A stretch of 64,000 nucleotides of DNA from Melampsora larici-populina 98AG31 (GCF_000204055.1 NW_006768812.1:255388-319387), one strand, 5' to 3'; shown: positions 23,391-35,653, counted from the first letter of the stretch. Notes: a model not told the origin generated them from the sequence alone. Numbers and translations: made by a program.

Positions 23391-25217
23391 TGGTGCAATT
23401 TTGGTACTCTTTTACACCCATTTCTGCTATGAACGAGTTTGATTTGGGTGAAGCAGAAGCCTTGCGCGGTATAGGTGAGTGTCCACCTACTCGTACCCGG
23501 AATTTCTGAAACTCATGAAACAAAAGCTTGTTTCTCACCCGGCCATTTCCTTCAATCAAGATTATCATAAATCTTGGTATGGAGATCTTGATTTGATCAA
23601 AACAAGCAAAAGAGACCACTGTGGAACATCTTCACAGAGAAAATGTGAGCCGCTGCTCACTGCTGACCTTCTTTGCATGTCCAGTTCCAAAAATTGATAT
23701 ATACCACCGGGATCAACCAAACTAGGTGCAAGAGACCACCTTCAGTCATATCTAGGGAGGTCTCTGGAGGATAGGAAGAAAGATTGCCCCTTCTTCACTT
23801 GTCCAACTTCTCTGCCTGATGGTATGTCACAATTCTCAAGAGACACATGGACATTAGACAAAAACTGATAAACCCTGACCACAGACACGCCTGGAATAGA
23901 ATCCCTTAAGCTGATGAACAGTATGTTGCAGTCAGAAAAAGAAAATTGGCCTGAATACATCCGGCAGATATTCAAGACCAGAGCATCATACAATGTCAAA
24001 AATTTCTGGGGATTTATCTTTGTACTTTCAGATTTTATGCCAACACCGGTTCTTCAGAAGGCATTTTTTGAGGTTTTAAAGGGGCAAAAAATATTTCCAG
24101 AAGCGATAGGACATGGAGCTCTTACCAGGTACCAAATTGTGCAAAAGGTATTACTCAGATATGCAGGAAAGATGAAAGAGCATGTTGGCTTGATTAAACA
24201 AAAAGAGTATGTCAAGCTAAGAGGACAAAATTCACATTGCCATCAGTGTTCTACTCGTGTTTTGATTCTAATGATTACCACAGGAGGCCTGAAGAAGTGA
24301 TAGACATCTTCACAAGAGAAGAGCAGGAAAATCTGGGAGAATACAGAATCCAGCTGGAGGAAAAGTGGTCTGCCAAAGATGAAGTGGAGGTTTATAGAAA
24401 CTGGGCTTCACGTGAGTTATCAGCTTTACATTTTCAAGAATTGTGAAGCTTATATACATTTTATCTCATCAAAAGACATGACAGTGTACTCAAAAGTGCA
24501 AGGTTCCCTCAAGGGAGTTCTTGAGACCCAAGCAATTCAGATCAGCTTGTTAAAACCAGTATGGTTGAATCACTTGGGTGCTTTTGCATTCCCAGACGGA
24601 ATGAGACAAGGTGTTGGGGATGCACTCAGTCAAGATTTTCAACAGCTTACAGATAAATTGGTCGATTCTATTCATGCGTTGGACTATGTGTGGGTCAGAA
24701 ATCCAAATAGACTCAGATCACTCAGGCTGATAGGCTGATTGGAACTTCATACTTGTGCCTCAAGTTCAATATATGATTTTTGTGCCTATCAGAATGCATT
24801 TAGCTATGGTATCCATAATCTGTGCAATAACTATCCACATCCCAAAATAAAACAAATTATAGTCTTCTGGGTAAAATGTAAGTGATTTCCCAGGTTTGTG
24901 AAATTGTATGATATCTGAATTCATATTCTTATCCGGACATGTCCATATATAGATATACAGTTCTATCTCAACTTGAAATCAAGTCAAGATACGTGGAACT
25001 TGAAGTGGTACCGCCTTATGGAGGAATTGATTGTGAAAGATACAGTGGGGAATCACTTGGAATCTGCCATGCAACAATTTCTAAACAATCCACCGCCTTT
25101 GAACTCCCAAAAGAATTTGATAGTCACATTCCTAGAATTTGTCTTGGAAACAACAGAATCTGGAAGTCTCAGAAAATCTGTAGAAAAAGTGCTGCACCAA
25201 AAATTGCACTGTTAGCT
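23391..25217 (+). CDS. Unassigned, probably rust-specific multi-exon gene
   Basis: I do not recognise a domain. Coding-like segments follow each other on the plus strand: MVQFWYSFTPISAMNEFDLGEAEALRG (23391); STYSYPEFLKLMKQKLVSHPAISFNQDYHKSWYGDLDLIKTSKRDH (about 23482); SEKENWPEYIRQIFKTRASYNVKNFWGFIFVLSDFMPTPVLQKAFFEVLKGQ (23935); RPEEVIDIFTREEQENLGEYRIQLEEKW (24290); a long segment with QISLLKPVWLNHLGAFAFPDG (24540); and LKWYRLMEELIVKDTVGNHLESAMQQFL (25000) ending HQKLHC at about 25215. All are helix-rich with many Lys/Glu residues. No signal peptide is clear. The segments are in different frames with plausible GT-AG sites between most of them, but I could not fix every splice. A decayed gene is also possible. 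Confidence 0.4.
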
Positions 25218-25829
25218 TTGATTTCAAACTCATTGCTTAGGCGGATATCAAAAAAGGATTACAATCAGTCTACCGCTGTGGGTATGCATCACAGCTTGCA
25301 AACAAGAATTGTATTTAGTGCGAGTCCCGCATTTCATTATTGATGGAAATATTTGTCCCAATTCACAAAAATTGGCTTGATGTTCATTGAACTCCAAAAC
25401 ACGACCTGAAATGACTCCTCATCTTGCTCATGGAACGCAAAGAGTTAAGAAAATAAGAGAGTTCTGTGTCATTGTTAGATATGTATCACAGAGATCTCGT
25501 CTGTTGCTTCCTGCCGCGCAAGGTCTGAGCCTGTCTGAGCCTCAGCCATGGATCTTGCAGCAATCAGCCACGGTCCGCCGGCCTCGACAGACTCCGAAGA
25601 GAGCTCGAATTTCGAAAGCTACCACCGGCTATTTGAATAAGACCGAGGCCGGTAATCAGCAGCTCCTTTTCAGCACCGATTGATAAAATGAAGTTTGAGA
25701 TGTGCAGACGTCATCGATCACTGTCTTCCATCTCACTCTTGTTGACCTTCCTCACCATTTCTTCAAATCCTTCTCAACTTCATAAAGATTTCAAAGATAT
25801 CTCCCAGAAAATCATAATAATCTATCAAT

Positions 25830-27590
25830 ATGCAGTCTGTGAAAGCTGTCGGTGCCGCTATTGGATCGAAGGTGGGTAAGGCCGCTATCACCATGAAACA
25901 TGACGACGATGTAGTGATCTGCTCAGCAGGTATGAAGATTCAAACTGCAATCTCTCTCTATCTCTTGATCGCAATTCTGAACTCTCACTATCGGTAACTC
26001 TCTTTTGACCCTGTTATGGACCGCTTTTATGATAGTGAGGACTCCAATCAGTAAGTTGACCTTCCTATCTCGATCGATAGTCTGAAACCCCTACTTATTC
26101 ATCTCTTCTATTTTGGGTTCGTCACCTAAGCTCGAGCCAAGAAAGGTGGCTTCAAGGACAGCTGTCCCGAAGACCTCTTGAGCGCGGTATTGTCCGCTGT
26201 AGCCGAACGTGCGCGTCTACCTGACAAAGCATTAGTCGAAGACATTGCGGTCGGAAATGTTTTGGCCGCCGGTGGAGCAGCCACAGTGTCTAGAATGGCT
26301 TGCTTACATGCTGGTTATCCAGTAAGCTCTTTGGCATCTTTCCACTCTTCGCTGCTTCAACTAGGTTCTTTTTGCCAAAGTCTTGCTATTGCGCCTTCTT
26401 AGAGCTCTACCGCCTTGAACACAGTTAACCGACAATGCTCCAGTGGATTGGCTAGTATTACACAAATTGCCAACGAAATCACAACCGGTCAAATTGACAT
26501 GGGCATCGCTGCCGGTGTGGAGAGTATGACGATGGGCTATGGTGCAGGTGCTATGCCAGAAAAGATGTCTGACAAAGTTACCGCTGTACCTGAAGCCGCG
26601 GATTGTCTTCTACGTGAGCAGGACTGGCGTGCTTTTGTCAATCTATATCATTGGTCTGATCAATTTGATTTTCCATTTCATTGTGATCCGAAGCCATGGG
26701 AATCACCAGCGAGAATGTAGCTACCGAGTTTGGTATCTCACGGAATGAGCAAGACGAGTTTGCCGCTAAATCGTTTGCGAAAGCATTAGCCGCTCAACGA
26801 GCTGGCAAATTCAAGGATGAAATCGTCCCGGTGCAGGCTGTTTGGACAGACCCAAAGTCTGGCGATGAGAAAAATATCGTCGTGTCTGAAGACGATGGGA
26901 TTCGGTAAGCAAACTCCATTCGATACTGTCGGCCCATTGTGCCCCCCTGTCCTTAACTTAATCCTTCGCTTACTGTTGCTAGTGACGGTGTGACCGCTGA
27001 ATCACTTGGAAAACTCAAACCAGTTTTCAGCAAGACTGGATCGACCCATGCTGGAAACGCGTCTCAAGTTTCGGATGGTGCTGCTGCTGTCCTGTTGGTC
27101 CGTCGCTCGGTTGCCAAAAAATTAGGCCTACCCATCTTGGGTAAATTTTACACGTCAGTTGTCGTGGGTGTACCACCCCGAATCATGGGTATCGGTCCTC
27201 TCTATGCTGTCAACAAGCTTTTGGAGAAGTGTGGGATTCGTAAAGAAGAAGTTGACTTCTATGAGATCAATGTTAGTAGTCTCTACTTCTGGATCATTGT
27301 CGAAAGATCACTTATAACTCATTTGCTTGTTGTGGTTGACCTTTTCCGAGTAGGAAGCCTTTGCATCACAGGCTGTATACTCTGTCAAAGGTTTAGGAAT
27401 TCCTTTCGAAAAGGTGAACCCTGTGGGGGGTGCCATTGCTTTTGGGCATCCATTGGGAGCCACCGGAGCCCGACAAGTTGCCACCGCAATGTCTGAAGCC
27501 AAGCGATCCCGCGCGAGTATCTTTGTGACCAGTATGTGCATCGGCACTGGAATGGGAATGGCCGGTCTTTTTGTGAATGAGCAAGCATGA
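25830..27590 (+). CDS. 3-ketoacyl-CoA thiolase
   Basis: Thiolase of the ACAA1/POT1 type, the last step of fatty-acid beta-oxidation (3-ketoacyl-CoA plus CoA to acetyl-CoA and shortened acyl-CoA). Seven exons read: 25830-25929, 26036-26050, 26131-26321, 26403-26613, 26694-26904, 26983-27271, 27354-27590; all joins keep the frame. Catalytic residues are present: NRQCSSGL (nucleophilic Cys), [16 protein letters not shown] (His), SMCIGTGMG (second Cys); also [17 protein letters not shown] and EINEAFASQA. Exon 2 is only 15 nt (VRTPI). The length of about 417 residues fits the family. I see no RLx5HL-type PTS2 near the N-terminus and the C-terminus is NEQA, not a PTS1, so the expected peroxisomal location is not shown by this gene model. 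An acetoacetyl-CoA thiolase is less likely from the motif pattern. Confidence 0.93.
26036..26050 (+). other. 15-nt microexon of the thiolase gene
   Basis: It is flanked by TATGATAG and GTAAGT. It supplies the conserved VRTPI between ICSA and [10 protein letters not shown], and without it the frame and the family motif are lost. Confidence 0.85.
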
Positions 27591-28218
27591 GTCAATCAAA
27601 TGGGCAACTTCTTATCGTGTACGTCTTTGTGGACATGTAGGCATATGTATTTGTCTGTTTGGTACAGCCATTTTTGTTTTCGTTTGTAACAATCTACTTT
27701 CACAGTATCATGCATCCTGTCTGCACCACCCATAGAAGCGAGGATTGCAATGCTTAGATTTAATGAGCATGCGTCGTCCAGCAACACAGTTACAGGCTCA
27801 CGCAGACTAGTGTTTGGAGCTTCTCCACCAAAAAACCCCGAGTCTGTCCTAAGCCCCTCTTCGAGGACGCGGCGAATGCGCTCGTGAGGGGCTTTGTTAA
27901 GCTTATCGGGTTCTTGAGGTTTTATCTCGGAAATTATGTTTCACTTTGTTTTAAGATAATCACCCTTGGACTGAGCATCAATATACATTGAAGGTTGTGA
28001 AAGCAATCAAGTTGAATTACTCAAATTGAATTATCTCGCTGAGGTAGCACAAACTTACCAAGTTGTGAGTCGATGTAAAGAGTCGGGAAAGTCACCAATG
28101 GCAAGAATAGGTTTTGGTGCAGGTTGTGATTCGAGCTAAACTCGCGTTGTTGAGATTAGCTTGAATCGGGGCAAGAGCCCTAGATTTCAATATGTAAATA
28201 AGGGACTATGAGAATAGC
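27591..28218. other. Intergenic DNA after the thiolase
   Basis: No gene. A GC-rich inverted repeat lies at about 27855-27900 (AAGCCCCTC...GAGGGGCTT); its role is unknown. Confidence 0.5.
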
Positions 28219-28221
28219 TTA

Positions 28222-29323
28222 GGGTACGTTTGGTTGCGATTACAGAATGTAAACTCCGTTTGACCCCAGGTACATTGCCCCGGGGCAAATGAGTTTATTG
28301 TTCAAAGCGAGTTTTTTTCAAAGAAACTCCGTTTTGGGTACATTTGAGAAAATCATGTTTGGTTGAAAATCCCAACCAGACTTACAATCTCGCAATCACT
28401 TCGCTTCCGTTTTGCCACAAAAACCTCTTAGGCCAGCTTATACACTTTTATCTCGCTCTTCAATCTCCCAATTCATTCCATCTCACAGAAAGAAACATAG
28501 TCACATTGAATCAAAGTCAAATTTGAACAACCGATTGAAAAGAAACCGGCAAAATGGAATGATTGACTGGAATCGGACCATTAAACAAAACTTAACAACC
28601 GATCCAATTTGAACATGCTCCTCCAGTGTCTGTGTTTCTCATCTTCCAAGGGTGATTTGTTAGTGTATCATTTGAAGTTCAAGGGTTGATCAAGATTGAA
28701 TAATTGATTGTTTTGACTGATTGATTGAAACTGAGCGATCGATTGAAATTGACAAATCGATGGAAATTGCACAATCGACTAGAAATTGAACAATCAATAA
28801 TTTGTTTCTAAACTGGTTTCCAAATTTTCATATGTGCATCACAAGAGACGAGAAATTTCTTACACAAAAGGAATCAGAATTAACTTCAGTTCTAGATTCA
28901 TGTTTGAGAAACCCAAAATAGATTTGAGGCAATGATCGGTGAGACAAAATCAGAAGGAAAGGCAGCTAAGAGCTAGAAGTAGAAGTGAAGATTGGGTGGT
29001 GAGTGTTGAGTGTGATGGTGTAGTGTTAAAGGTGTTGATCGAGTCGAAGAAATAGCATCTGGTTTGCCTGTTATGACACCAAGGAGGCTCGAAGTCTTTC
29101 AAGATGAAATTTTGTTAAGTCCAAAAAGGAGTTTATTGCACGGATAAACTCCCTTTTGGCGTTTATCCAAAGTCTTGTTTTAAACTCCTTTTGGGACGGG
29201 GAAGGAGTTTATTTTGGGGTACCATAAGTGGTCCCAAACGTCTTTTTTCATCAGCGATTATTTTGAAAAATAATCGCTATTATTCAAAATAAACGCTGAA
29301 AATAAACGCTACCAAATGTACCC
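28222..29323. mobile_element. Non-autonomous Harbinger-like element, 1.1 kb
   Basis: The terminal inverted repeats begin GGGTAC(G/A)TTTGGT(T/A)GCG and are about 18 bp long. It is flanked by TTA on both sides (28219-28221 and 29324-29326), the TWA duplication typical of PIF/Harbinger. The interior lacks a transposase ORF and has an irregular GATTGAAATTGA-like repeat (about 28690-28800). Inner copies of an AATAAACGC motif occur near the right end. Confidence 0.7.
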
Positions 29324-29537
29324 TTAGGTACATATGTTGAGAGATAAGAATCAAATATGGTCCGCTTGGGGCGGCCATTACATGTACAACTTCAGGGAGA
29401 GGTGGGAGGGAAAAAAAAGTTTCAGACTCAAAGAAGTTCTCAAAGAACAATACATGATTGTGAGAAGAATCTGAGAGAATAAAGAATAGGATGAATAGGA
29501 TTCAATAAAGAAAGTGGGAATGGGAATTCAGAGATCG

Positions 29538-30090
29538 TTACGGTTTATAAGTAAGATCGGAAAAGGTAAAGAGCATCTTTATAGAAGGTAAACAGGAATG
29601 ATCTATTGGGATGTCGGAGAGTACAGCAATAAGATCATGATGACGTAGAGGCTTACAGAGATGCTTGTCAGAGCTTCGGCCCACCATTTTGCACGTGTAA
29701 CCTATTCTCGTTTCTAGAAGCTCGCTCCTAGTTCCAATCATAATGACACAAATCACGGGTAAGAAGTGAACATTCTCATTACCAAGGAGATCAATAACAA
29801 AATCCACCACGAAGGTATCATTAATGTTACAGGTTCTTACACCCTTAGCTTTGGATATATCATTCAAATCAAAATAATATTCCTGAAGAAATTCAAGAAT
29901 ACATCATGAGAACGAAGTTTCCAAGGATGTAATTTGTTAGGTTACTCACCAGGAAGAAGTAATAATAACAGTATACAATAGTTCCATTAAGAGTAGACGG
30001 TAGCGGTAATAGCTTGGGATTGTAAAAATTACCATGCCGGAGAATCAGTATTAAACGATGTTGTGGACGATAAAAAAAGTAGATCCTCAT
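29538..30090 (-). CDS. Two-exon hypothetical protein, about 160 aa
   Basis: ATG at 30090 (MRIYFFYRPQHRL), intron 29883-29949 (GTGAGT...TTCAG), second exon beginning EYYFDLNDISKAKG and stopping at 29538. The splice is clean and in frame. The second exon has FVVDFVIDLLGNENVHFLPVICVIMIG, a beta-rich pattern, and a few Cys/His (YTCKMVG, HLCKPLRHHD). It lies just outside the CpG-rich Helitron block. I do not recognise it. The architecture (small protein, intron near its middle, beta-strands) loosely recalls the OB-like paralogs to the right, but I would not merge them without an alignment. Confidence 0.5.
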
Positions 30091-30891
30091 CTTTCAAGGT
30101 TCGTGCCTTGTAGATACTATTCATAGTGGAAGTGAAGGCAAAGAATTGCTCAAGTTGATGATATTATCATACATATAAAAGAAAGATTGCTCGATACAAA
30201 AAAAAAGCGCCGTCCAAAATTAATGCCGTCAGTGTCGTTGATGCCCCGATCTCCACGTCCGCAAATGTTGCCCTTTGACGTAGGCACCCCTGCAATGCGG
30301 CATTAGCGCACGCCGTCGACGTAACAACGTCACACTCCGGCGTTGACACTCTCGGTTTTTTAGTAGCGCACCCCATCCCATCAATGCACCGCCATACCAC
30401 GCAGTGAACCCCGTTGTGACCATCCACGTCTCTGTTTCCACCGTGACATGCTTAAGCATTGTGACAATACACTATGGCCATGACTACACTTTGTTCTCCT
30501 GCTCCGGGACTTCAGTGTCCAGACCGTCATCTATTTGAGACCCGCGTCTCTCGCAAGTCATCACTATAATCACCGCCCGTTTCCTTTAAACTTAGGCCAG
30601 TTACACTGGCGAGGGTCCAGTCCAACATTGATGTTTTCTCCGCTGTTGTACTTTGCCTGGCTGCCTTATCATTTACCACCGTAATTCACTTGCGATCCCA
30701 TACCCCGTTAAAAAAGGCAGCATTAATGCACTACGAACTTCATTCCTTTCAACTGTCACCGCCGGCAACATGTGTCTGCATTTTCTCTCCTCATTTCCGT
30801 TGCGCTTTAGTGGTATTTTCCGGACTCAACATACAGTACGTTTCCGCTACAGCTTCTCATGTCCTTTGTTACTATGCTGACAATGCCTACA

Positions 30892-31607
30892 GCGCAACGC
30901 TGTCAACCTCGACGTTGACCCTCGATTTCAATGCTTTGTCAGTGATATTACTATCCGTTCTGGCACACTTGACCGCGTCGAACTCTTAATCGCTGGAAAT
31001 ATAGCCAAAACCGCTCTCACGCACAATCGTGCATATCGAATCGATGGCGAAGTTGGTGTTGGCGGACGTGATACTGTTTCTATTCTTTTCAAAGACGCCG
31101 CCCATACTATCAGCTTCGATCATGCCGCTGTTGATCTCAGTTTGTTGTGCAACAAAGTATCCGCCCAGGGTATTGGCCAAATCGTCGATTGGAGTCGCAG
31201 ATCCGCATATGGCGGCAGTACCAACGTTGAAGTCATCAGAGTTCACCATCGAAGTCTCGCCGGTAATGTAAGCAATACATGCACCTCCACAGAACCGTCG
31301 CTCTATTGATTATTTTGACTTACAGCCCGTGGTCTTTGCCGCCGATTACATCCTCACCCCGTACATGACATTGCCATTATGTCATAATGCGTTGGCAATT
31401 GGCAACATTATCAGTTTGCGCGGCCATGTCATTGGACACAACATGGAAAACAATATCTGGGAAATCGAAGTCAGTATAACTTCAATCTCTCATCTACGCA
31501 CCATGAACTGAATGCTGCTTTAGGGGTCAGAGATACAGAGCATTCATTGCAATTGGCACGTTAGACGCAGCCAACGGCAGCGTGGTTACCCTCCGCTTTC
31601 TGCGTAG
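30892..31607 (+). CDS. OB-fold-like Helitron cargo protein, paralog A
   Basis: Exons read: about 30892-31267, 31326-31469 and 31524-31607, start exon not fixed. Segments: DPRFQCFVSDITIRSGTLDRVELLIAG; AYRIDGEVGVGGRDTVSILF; GIGQIVDWSRR; VIRVHHRSLAGN (then intron GTAAGC); VVFAADYILTPYM; GNIISLRGHVIGHNMENNIWEIE (then intron GTCAGT); GSEIQSIHCNWH; and an Arg/Gln-rich end RRSQRQRGYPPLSA. The alternating beta pattern around GNxISLRGxV suggests an OB fold. It aligns along its full visible length with paralog D (34874-35653) and has introns at the same places. Role inferred: single-strand DNA binding for Helitron transposition. Confidence 0.6.
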
Positions 31608-32149
31608 TATCGATCGAAATTCAATGATTGGGCACATCTCATGACCTCGCATACACCGCGGGACGCGCATCCACTATTCCTGCACACTGCTTTATTTTTC
31701 TATCCATTGTCACTCCGCCATCAACGTTTTTGTTGTTTTCAGCCTTTATCAGCACTGCGCTACTGTATATAATTTTATCACACACTCTCGCATTCTTCTT
31801 CTCAATTTCTGCATTGACACAATCTAATAATGTTCAAACATCCCACTGCGATCTCTCTGTCAATTCCCGCACACATTAATAGTGCACCGTTAATATGCGT
31901 TGCCTCATTAATCTTCTACAATCCCAATCCTGCCGCCGACCTCTACAAATCTTCGAAACGCTGACAAATTCGCCACGTACCTAGGCTAAGCCGCATCTAC
32001 GCTTTGCCAATCCCGAAGTAGCCATTCAAACATTACAGTTCTCTCTCCCTCGAGTAGAACAGCATCATTGCTTAATGATCACCTCCAATCTATTCCGACA
32101 CCACCATCGCATCTAACTGTTCTTTTGATATCACAACCCGGCTTATGAC

Positions 32150-32390
32150 ATTGTAGTCCACGGGATCATCGCCGATGGTGTTAACTACCGCATTGTGAAC
32201 CCTAACAATGTGGCCTACCGAACACATTCGTCAGCCGGTGCCGGGGATCTGTCAAGACCGACTACTTACGGTCCGGGTCGGGGAAATCTATTATACGCTG
32301 TATATAGAATGCTAAACATGTTGGTCGGCAAGATTCAGGACATCGAATATGAAACGCGTAATTTTCCCACACGTGCATTTCCGTTATGAC
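32150..32390 (+). pseudogene. OB-fold-like paralog B, fragment
   Basis: Open segment IVVHGIIADGVNYRIVNPNNVAYRTHSSAGAGD...MLVGKIQDIEYETRNFPTR, which lines up with AYRIDGEVGVGGRD and GIGQIVDWSRR of paralog A. Further pieces with similar beta pattern (ADLYVINNGIVLPF near 32920) follow to about 33090, but no splice model joins them. It is probably decayed. Confidence 0.35.
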
Positions 32391-33462
32391 ACCGGTGCCA
32401 AAGACGAGCAAGTGCTTAGCTTCGATACCGGTGTAACGTCCATTAGCAATGTAATGAACACTGCGAAATAGCTGAAATCGACTCACTCTTGCGAAAGTGT
32501 TTATGTACAAGGTTTAAAAAATTCGGTCATTGAATGGTGCACTGATAGATCCGGGTTCACTGAATGTAGGCATCGCGGGACTTCGCCAATTTTAATATGC
32601 ACTATTGCAGGTTGGATAACGATCTTCGAGGCCAGTGATGAATGACAACGAGAGGTAGACACACATATTTTATATAAATTTCAGCCAATCCCAATGTTAT
32701 GTTCAATGCTTTGTTACTAAGCACAGACACTGCATCCAGCTATGATTTACCATTTATCGCCACCGCATGTCGCGACAGGTATTGACACTTGATTCTCTTC
32801 CAGCCCACAGATGACCACTCTTGCATGACAAGTACCGCCGCCGCATATTAGATGGTTTCAGGGCCACTTGACCTCAGGCACTTCACTATTTAGTCTTGAT
32901 TCTTTCGCCCTGCGCCTACTTCTCCGCCGATCTTTACGTCATCAACAATGGAATTGTACTACCGTTTCGTCACCAGCTTTTATGTCAAACTTACCCGCGA
33001 CCATTGACATTTCGTTTGGGCACAACAGAGACGTTACGCTATCGATTCACTGATCGATTAATGTCTCTAACATTCCACGGCGCCTCAACTTAGGCTGCTA
33101 TCAGAGCAGAACCCCACTGTGCACGGATGTAGTCAAAGCTCCAGGCATTGATTCCGGTCGATACATAGTTGTCAATCTATGAGCAACTGTTGTATTCCAA
33201 GTCAAAATATCAGCGCCAGACACCTCGATGGTGTCGTTACAATGCACTGACAAAGCAACCCGCGACGTTAGTCCCTCCAAATTTCTAGATATACGTCGTT
33301 CCTATAACGCTACCCTCATCACTACACATTTCAACCATTTAAACCACTCAGTCAGTCTCAGTCTCTCCCTTTCTCGATATACCATGGCGACGTCATTCCG
33401 AACCGAGCAATTACCGATTGACATCCTCGGTGCCCTTTGGATCGAAGCCTCCGTCAGTCATC

Positions 33463-34224
33463 ATGTCCAGCTCTCCTCCTCAGCTATTGACTTCGTTTCG
33501 TCAGCCTCCGCGCGGGGGCAACCACTATTTAGTTACCGCAAAAACCAACGTCGTCGTTCGCGGTACTCGCATTTCCATCATTCCAATGCATATAGTCGAA
33601 GACGCTATTCATCCGAGGTTGAGTATAGGACAAAAATTCGTTGTCGACGCTTCTCTCGCAAGTAATTTCGACGGCAATCACCTATTGTCGGTTGTTAATA
33701 GGGCCGTGTTGCACTATAAGCATGATGAACCTACATTTTATTCACAATTCGACGTCACTCGCGTTAAGTCACAAGGCCAAGTGCTGCACTGCTCCAGCTC
33801 TCCGCTCACTGCCGCTACCGACAGTCGCTGCTTTCTATTAGTTTTGCATCGCCAATGGCACGTCAATGTAAGCTTCTTTCGCCATACTATATGCCCTTAC
33901 TGAAATTGCTTCTTCGTAGAATCGACGTGCAACGCAGTTTATAGTTGGTTATATTGTTCCTGAAGACATGCTCCCCGCTGCAACAGAGTTGATCAGAACA
34001 GTCGGTGCAATCGTGGATTTTCAGGGAATATTGAGCGGTTATTGCCATGTCAGGAAGTGTTTCATTGTTACAGTAGGTTTTCGTCAATATCAAGGTTTTC
34101 TGTCGCTTAATATCTGCTTTCGTGTCTAAAGGTCGAGGCTCTTTCATATCAACATCACGAACCGCCGCAGCTTTCTGTCAACGAAGAGATCCGCGTGGGT
34201 GTGACCGGCTTTGGTGCCCAATGA
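33463..34224 (+). CDS. OB-fold-like Helitron cargo protein, paralog C (intact)
   Basis: Three exons, 33463-33867, 33920-34072 and 34132-34224, giving 216 aa without interruption. ATG at 33463 (MSSSPPQLLTSF). Segments: VRGTRISIIPMHIVEDAI; LSIGQKFVVDASL; CFLLVLHRQWHVN (intron GTAAGC); ATQFIVGYIVP; VGAIVDFQGILSGYCHVRKCFIVT (intron GTAGGT); VEALSYQHHEPPQLSVNEEIRVG. Intron 1 follows the VLHR-type strand and intron 2 precedes the final strand, as in A, D, E and F. The motif order and beta alternation fit an OB fold. Role inferred as for the other paralogs. Confidence 0.65.
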
Positions 34225-34873
34225 TTCCGCACGGTCATGATCTCTTTCACTTCCAATGCATCCACCCTTACTCTCCAATCTTATTTCCCACGGTCGACAT
34301 CCGCGCATTATAGCGGAAGTCCAACACTCGGATTAATGATTATTGCTGTTGTTTTCAATTTCGCATCCTCCGCCCGCCACTTCTTGCCACTAATCACTAC
34401 GATCACTCTTCCGTTTTAAACTGGCCTCATTGTCTTAGACGCTATTGTATAATTGTTAGTGACCATCTAAACCAGCTCCCCAGATCAGATTGTCTGCACC
34501 GTTCAATCCAGTGCCCCGTAGCGAAGAGCGTTGCCTTTGACCTTGCCAGTCATGACCACCGCGCCACGTCGCGCAGTGATGCCTCAGCCCTCTGCCTCTA
34601 TGATGTAGTCGTAATGTTGGCCTCGACCAGTCGGCGATGGTGTTCAGGTAAATTGCACAGCCCAAGATGTACTAAATTTCCTATCAAAACCTCGACGACT
34701 CTGTTCCTGGGAGCAGATTCAAAGTATCAACATTCCCAAAATTTGTATAGGACAACACACAACCAAGACCAATCATAATAATTGCCTATCGACACTGCAT
34801 CGCCTCATGATGGAAAACTATTCATTATCTACGTTCCCTTTGCGCTTTAGTAGCATATTCTGGACAAAAACCG

Positions 34874-35653
34874 ATGTTAGTCTTTGTCGATATTGACCAT
34901 TCGAGACAAAGAGTGCTGACTGAATTCTCCCAGACGGAATTGGCAATACACAATTCCACACCTTGCTTAAAGCTGTTCGAGACCGACGTCATCATTGATT
35001 CTGGTGTACTTGAAGGCATCAAGGTCTTTATTGCCACGGAGCGCAATGGAACCTCAATGAAATTAAATCATGCATTTTGAATCGACAGTGAAGTTGCCGC
35101 TGGCGGTAGCAACTCTGTCTCAACAATATTCGAGGACTCCATTACTACTATCTCCATTGACCACGCCGAGGTTCGCCTCAATTGTATGCTTAACAGAGTC
35201 ACAACACACGGCATTGGTCAAATTGAGGAATGGTCCCGTCGCGTTCTGACGCCAAGTTCGAGATCGGTTGAATACATCAAAGTGTTGCATCGCTGCACCG
35301 CCTTTATGGTAAATAATTCCTCAATGATTTTCACCTTTACCTGCTCACCCATGTCTTTGTCCCATTAGCGGCACGATTTCCATGTGATTTACCTTTTGAA
35401 ACCACATATCACAGACTATCTCAGTATCGACGCTCTCAATGTGGGAAATGTCATTAGCTTACGCGGTGTTGTCGTTGCACATCAGCAAGCTACGAACACA
35501 TGGGAAATCGAGGTGAGTGTTTAGCCAAATTTTGTATCGTTCAACAATTGACACACCATGTCATTAAAGGTGTCGGAAGTGCAGATGATTCAAGTTCAGC
35601 CAGCTGTTAGAGAAAGCAGGCGACAAAGAGGTCTCGCCCCTCTTCCATTGTGA
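34874..35653 (+). pseudogene. OB-fold-like paralog D with in-frame TGA
   Basis: Exons read: 34874-35308, 35369-35512 and 35570-35653. It aligns with paralog A: SGVLEGIKVFIA, IDSEVAAGGSNSVSTIFED, GIGQIEEWSRR, IKVLHRCTAFM (intron), HVIYLLKPHI, GNVISLRGVVVAHQQATNTWEIE (intron GTGAGT), VSEVQMIQ, and the basic end RQRGLAPLPL. A TGA at 35078-35080 interrupts exon 1 exactly where paralog A has CGA (Arg). The start codon is tentative. Confidence 0.6.

Noticed and set aside
30167..30459. Two overlapping minus-strand frames at the left of the Helitron block
   Set aside because: They overlap in different frames, with Cys/Arg-rich translation typical of CpG-rich non-coding DNA.
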